Source: Nereocystis luetkeana (taxonomy: Eukaryota > Sar > Phaeophyceae > Laminariales > Laminariaceae). From it: 64,000 nt of DNA. The notes under the pieces are model-generated. The model was not told the origin of the DNA. It worked only from the letters and a program-made list of their open reading frames with translations, and ran no database searches. The position numbers and the translations under genes are program-made. The stretch is taken from assembly GCA_031213475.1 (NCBI GenBank), contig JARUPZ010000036.1, positions 3,832,359-3,896,358 of the forward strand, in the 5' to 3' direction. Of the stretch, positions 61,401 through 64,000 are shown piece after piece (the stretch's first letter is position 1; each line of letters opens with the position of its first letter).

Positions 61401-63795
61401 ACTTCTTCTGTCTACGAGTAGCGCCTTGCACATGGGCCGCACTATGTGTACAGCAGTCCAGTGCAGGACACCTGCGAGTATAATGCGGACGACCAGGTAT
61501 GGATGTACCCACCTGCACGGAGATGTAGGGACACTGGTGCAGTGTAAACTTGAAGACCGAGGAGCCCTTATAAAAATTCCGCGCCGAGTGGGACCTCGTG
61601 AGAAATCGGAAAGCTTGTCCAATATATATATATATATATATAGATATATCAATATAATATACCATGGTATATATATAATATATATATGTATATATATATA
61701 TTTTCTAATCGGTATTTGGCAATACTACTGTACGCCCGTTCTACCACGAAAGAAAGTCAATCTAACGACTCCCGACTTCTTCCATGTTTAGCGGTTGAAC
61801 CTCACCCCACCTCTGTTGAGTGCTCGCCTTCTTCGTACGGTCGTGGAACCCCCTCTGTAGCGCTGGCATGCGGCACTATTAAAGCGCCAACCGGCACTAT
61901 AGCGGCCACCAACCGGCTCTAATTACTCCGCTCACTGCCACGCTGGTGAATCCCGCCATATACATGTGCCGAGCGATTTCGCAGGCACTGTAGCGGGCGG
62001 CCGGCACTACCGTTTTGCGCTGGTCGGGAACATAACACCCTTTTGGGCTCTGATGCGGATTATGTTCCCTATTACGGGGGACCATACCTGGTACCTGGTA
62101 TTAAATAGGACCAGATATCGTTGGTAAAAATGGTCAAGTATGTAGGTTTTTATGTATACCATAGGTCCTATTAACCATGGTCTCCCGTACCAGAAGGGGT
62201 TGTCCTGTCCTGTTGCGTGCTGTACTGTGCGTACGTCAGTGGTCTGTTCCTTCACAAGTTTCGCAAATGGTTGTTTCGAGGAAGGTTTCTGGAATTTTCC
62301 CGACCTCACAGCTGAGGTGTTTTTTTTTCTTTTCTTTTTTCACGTATAAGGTCATCGAGAACACCGGTTGAAATCTCACTGCCATCGTTTCTTTTTTACA
62401 GAAACGCCTGCTCGTTAATCCTGATTGAAGATCGCATCCCTCGGTCACCCGGGCGTTGGAACGGAGTTTGGATACGCGCGCCATGTGTGCGTGGAAGGCT
62501 GGGTGTTTCTAGAGCGATACATTCTGCCTGATATTGCTCTGCGCCGTAAGTGCTTTCTCCCGCAACGATCACCCATTTAATAACGGTTCTTGCGGGTAAA
62601 ACCGGCATACCTTGGCCCATCAGGTTTGTTGTTTTTCGTTTGTTGTGCTGTTGTCGTCGTCCTTTTCCCTAGCCTTAGCGTTAGCGTAAGCCTCAACCTT
62701 ACCCTCGCTTCCCTCACCCTTCCTCATACCGTTACGTTTTCTCGCTCCCATTCCCTTACCCTCACCCTCACCCCTGCCCTTACTCTTTACGCTTCTACTC
62801 TCACCGATACCCTTAACCCCTCCCTTACCTAACCCTCACCCCTACCCTTACCCATACCTATACCCTTACCCATACCTATACCCTTGAACCATTACCCTTG
62901 CCTTTACCCCCATCACCCCAACTCTATCTTTTACCCTTTTACCTTACCCTTGCCCTTACCCTCGCCCTTACCCTTACCCTCACCCTTACCCTTACCCCAA
63001 CCTTACCCCTTACCCTTACCCTTCCCCTTAATCTTATCCGTGCCCTCGCGATTGCCCTTGCCCATGCCCTTACCCTGGCCCTCACCCGTACCCATACCCG
63101 TACCCATACCCTCACCCTGGCCCTTACCCGTACCCATACCCGTACCCATGCCCTCACCCTGGCCCTTACCCGTACCCATACCCGTACCCATATCCTTACC
63201 CTGGCCCTTACCCGTACCCATACCCGTACCCATACCCTCACCCTGGCCCTTACCCGTACCCATACCCTCACCCTGGCCCTTACCCGTACCCATACCCGTA
63301 CCCGTACCCGTACCCTTACCTCTTCCCGTTACTCTTTCCAATGGCCATCGCCCATACCCTTTTCCTCACTCTTACCCTTACCTTACCCGTACCCTTACCC
63401 TCTACCCCCCCCCCCCCCCCCCCCCCCCCCCCACCCCCCCCCACCCTTGTCCTCCTCCCTCTCCATTTTGTCGCTGTCGCCTATCGTGGGCGCGCTCGTT
63501 TCCCAAAAACACGACTACGACCGACGACCACGATCAGGTGGTAGACAGGCCGACGTTGACCGAACCGCGCCGGAAGCGCCGCGAGTACGTGCAGCCCCAG
63601 TGGGCGCTGGACTCGCTCAACGCGCGCATGCTGCTCCCCGTCGCGCGCTACGCCCCTGGCGCCGCCCTGCCCCCCCACCTCTCCCCCTTCGTTGACGACA
63701 CGGCCGAGGGGTACGTGCCGGCGTACAGGGAGGAGCTGGACAAGCTTCGCTCTGCCGCGGAGGCTCGGCGGAAGCGGGAGCTGACACCCGGGCAG
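47981..63795 (+). CDS. PES1: Pescadillo homologue, ribosome biogenesis (incomplete at window end)
   Basis: Ten exons in agreement of phase: 47981-48145, 53032-53130, 53704-53838, 54689-54823, 56067-56198, 57072-57226, 58025-58244, 58956-59166, 60032-60118 and 60660-60767, then 63538-63795 as an eleventh ending at a donor. At least one further exon lies beyond the window. The protein starts [20 protein letters not shown]. Pescadillo N-domain hallmarks follow: [72 protein letters not shown] and [12 protein letters not shown]. An acidic linker leads to a BRCT domain ([20 protein letters not shown], then [20 protein letters not shown]). PES1/NOP7 with BOP1 and WDR12 forms the PeBoW complex, needed for 60S assembly in the nucleolus. 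Exon 8 carries one surplus base in its poly-G tracts. Intron 1 is 4.9 kb with mobile DNA. Gene identity is very secure. Confidence 0.95.
48630..49029 (+). repeat. Direct repeat copy 1 flanking the retroelement fragment
   Basis: About 400 bp, nearly identical to 50555-50947: TTAGTAGGGCCTAAGCTT, then GCGGGTGTTACGAGCACCAC, to GGGGACCTGRCAGTAACA. In the second copy it is continuous with the protease-like frame, so it is internal element sequence rather than an evident LTR with TG/CA ends. It carries a TACCTGGTA at 48983-48991 that the other copy lacks. Confidence 0.85.
49159..49552. repeat. Near-perfect hairpin with arms of about 190 bp in the Gag region
   Basis: Left arm 49159-49345 and right arm 49356-49552 are almost exactly complementary (TCGACGCTGCAGGAATCAGC against GCTGATTCCTGCAGCGTCGA), with a loop of about ten bases, ACTTGTTGTT. 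The right arm is in the Gag frame, so the left arm is an inverted duplicate. Confidence 0.9.
50555..50947 (+). repeat. Direct repeat copy 2 flanking the retroelement fragment
   Basis: High identity to 48630-49029. The protease-like frame reads through its first 110 bp and stops at 50664. It has CCACATATATGTGTGG where copy 1 has the TACCTGGTA insertion. Confidence 0.85.
51036..51147. mobile_element. MITE family A copy 5, with TACCAGGTA insertion
   Basis: Flanked by TA; ends TTACGGGGGACCATAGTTAA and TTAACTATGGTCCCCCGTAA. The core AAATATATACCAGGTAGGTT has 7 bp more than the copy at 3146. PES1 intron 1. Confidence 0.92.
51890..52262. repeat. CCGCACCG-rich degenerate repeat tract
   Basis: Many copies of GGTGCGGT on one half (51900-51930) and ACCGCACC on the other (52195-52255), giving a loose inverted arrangement. 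No gene is seen. Confidence 0.5.
52268..52372. mobile_element. MITE family A copy 6
   Basis: Ends TTATGGGGGACCATAGTATA and TATTTACTACGGCCCCCCGTAA. PES1 intron 1, just after the CCGCACCG tract. Confidence 0.85.
53592..53697. repeat. AATCC/AACCC pentanucleotide repeat
   Basis: About 20 imperfect units of AACCC, ATCCC or AATCC directly before the acceptor of PES1 exon 3, where it supplies the pyrimidine-rich stretch. Confidence 0.85.
54285..54405. repeat. TTTC tetranucleotide microsatellite
   Basis: Nearly continuous TTTC/CTTT units in PES1 intron 3. Confidence 0.95.
54969..55183. mobile_element. MITE family A copy 7, split by a nested MITE
   Basis: Flanked by TA; ends TTACGGGGGACCGTATTAAA and TACTATAGTCCCCCGTAA. 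A family B MITE interrupts it at about 55043-55133. PES1 intron 4. Confidence 0.88.
55043..55133. mobile_element. piggyBac-like MITE (family B) copy 3, nested
   Basis: Ends CCCTTTCGAACCGCAGTCCC and GGGACTGCGGTTCTAAAAGGG; inner GTTTTGGGGACAAACTACTT. It sits inside a family A element, so it inserted later. CCCTTT termini and the TTAA flanks of its relatives match the piggyBac superfamily. Confidence 0.8.
57510..57547. repeat. CAG/GCA trinucleotide run in PES1 intron 6
   Basis: About 12 GCA units; non-coding here. Confidence 0.9.
57842..57890. repeat. Long poly-C tract
   Basis: About 40 C bases in PES1 intron 6, with a second run at 57711-57732. Length in the assembly is probably unreliable. 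Confidence 0.85.
58418..58840. repeat. TCTG tetranucleotide and derived 57-60 bp repeats
   Basis: A pure TCTG run (58418-58485) is followed by diverged units with GTCTGCCCGCCTRTTTTGTC and TTGTGTCYGTCTG. The Cys/Leu/Ser/Val-rich frames here are artefacts. PES1 intron 7. Confidence 0.95.
60434..60538. mobile_element. MITE family A copy 8
   Basis: Flanked by TA; ends TTGCGGGGGACCATAGTTAA and TTAACTATGCCCCCCCGTAA. PES1 intron 9. Confidence 0.9.
61165..61269. mobile_element. MITE family A copy 9
   Basis: Ends TTACGGGGGGCCATAGTAAA and TATTTACTGCGGTCCCCCGTGA. PES1 intron 10. Confidence 0.87.
62071..62190. mobile_element. MITE family A copy 10, terminus carrying CCTGGTA twice
   Basis: Ends TTACGGGGGACCATA and TTAACCATGGTCTCCCGTA. 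The left terminus is interrupted by CCTGGTACCTGGTA after CCATA; the copy at 27865 has CCATATTAAATAGG without it. PES1 intron 10. Confidence 0.88.
62640..63432. repeat. CCCTTA/CCCGTA hexanucleotide array before PES1 exon 11
   Basis: Over 100 degenerate hexamers (CCCTTA, CCCTCA, CCCGTA, CCCATA), with a higher-order GGCCCTTACCCGTACCCATA block at 63110-63310, ending in a poly-C run (63400-63450). The unit differs from the TTTAGGG and TTAGGG telomere repeats. Both strands give long low-complexity frames. Confidence 0.9.
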
Positions 63796-64000
63796 GTGTG
63801 TGTCAATATATGTATACGAAGTCCGTATTTTATTTTGCGTGGGTGGGGGTGGGTGGGTGTTGTTTGAATGTATATACCTAATGTTGTTTTTTTTGTGTTC
63901 TCACAATAAGTCGTCGCCACAACGCAGGCTTGTGGCCGCACAAGAGGCTCCGATAACACACGCCACGGTGTGGAATATTGCCTCTGAGGGGGAGAAAAAT
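63796..64000 (+). other. Start of a PES1 intron, cut by the window end
   Basis: It begins GTGTGTGTC after exon 11. No further PES1 exon is recognisable before the edge; the C-terminal part of the protein is outside. Confidence 0.6.

Noticed and set aside
62640..63432. Telomeric repeat
   Set aside because: The unit is CCCTTA/CCCGTA and degenerate, not TTTAGGG or TTAGGG, and it is inside a gene.
62884..63867. 327- and 265-residue Pro/Leu/Thr-rich frames
   Set aside because: Hexanucleotide repeat read through into PES1 exon 11; only the 63538-63795 part is coding.

Overview
The window looks like nuclear DNA of a brown alga (Ectocarpus-like stramenopile). Coding exons are GC-rich and split by many introns of several hundred to several thousand bases. 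One gene carries a heterokont plastid-targeting leader with a Phe after the ER signal peptide, followed by a thylakoid-transfer segment. Introns and intergenic DNA are full of poly-T, poly-C/G, minisatellites and small inverted-repeat elements. No organism name is proven by the sequence alone.

Layout. 1-4312: a giant imperfect inverted repeat (foldback element) cut by the window start. About 6199-14514, plus strand: an eight-exon gene for an unrecognised protein with an internal domain duplication. 14.5-25 kb: repeat territory, with a 3 kb satellite-like cluster (16.0-19.1 kb), a broken gene fragment (20.46-21.59 kb) and a tandem array of about 660-750 bp units (21.4-24.9 kb). Each array unit combines the 3' coding end of the first gene with a tRNA-like sequence. 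29683-37995, minus strand: a seven-exon gene for a ChaN-like (DUF399 / haem-binding Tiki superfamily) protein predicted in the thylakoid lumen. 40102-47527, minus strand: a three-exon mitochondrial carrier of the SLC25A39/SLC25A40/Mtm1 type, whose short first exon lies 5.6 kb upstream of the rest. 47981 to beyond 63795, plus strand: the Pescadillo (PES1/NOP7) ribosome-biogenesis gene, with ten complete exons and at least one more beyond the window edge. The carrier and PES1 are head to head with 453 bp between their start codons.

Mobile DNA. Ten copies of one MITE family (TA target site, about 25 bp termini), three copies of a TTAA-target piggyBac-like MITE (one nested in the first family), two copies of a third MITE, a tandem pair of a fourth short repeat and a degenerate retrotransposon Gag/protease fragment lie mostly inside introns. 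The most unusual signal is a 9-mer, TACCTGGTA / TACCAGGTA, at about 20 sites. At several of them a sister repeat copy shows the same position as a plain TA, so 7 bp appear to have been added at TA. This is what excision footprints of a TA-targeting transposon with CCTGG ends would look like.

The genes do not form an obvious pathway. PES1 acts in nucleolar 60S assembly, the carrier in mitochondrial metal/glutathione or haem homeostasis, and the ChaN-like protein possibly in plastid haem/tetrapyrrole handling. All exon models were made by eye from splice signals, phase and family similarity.
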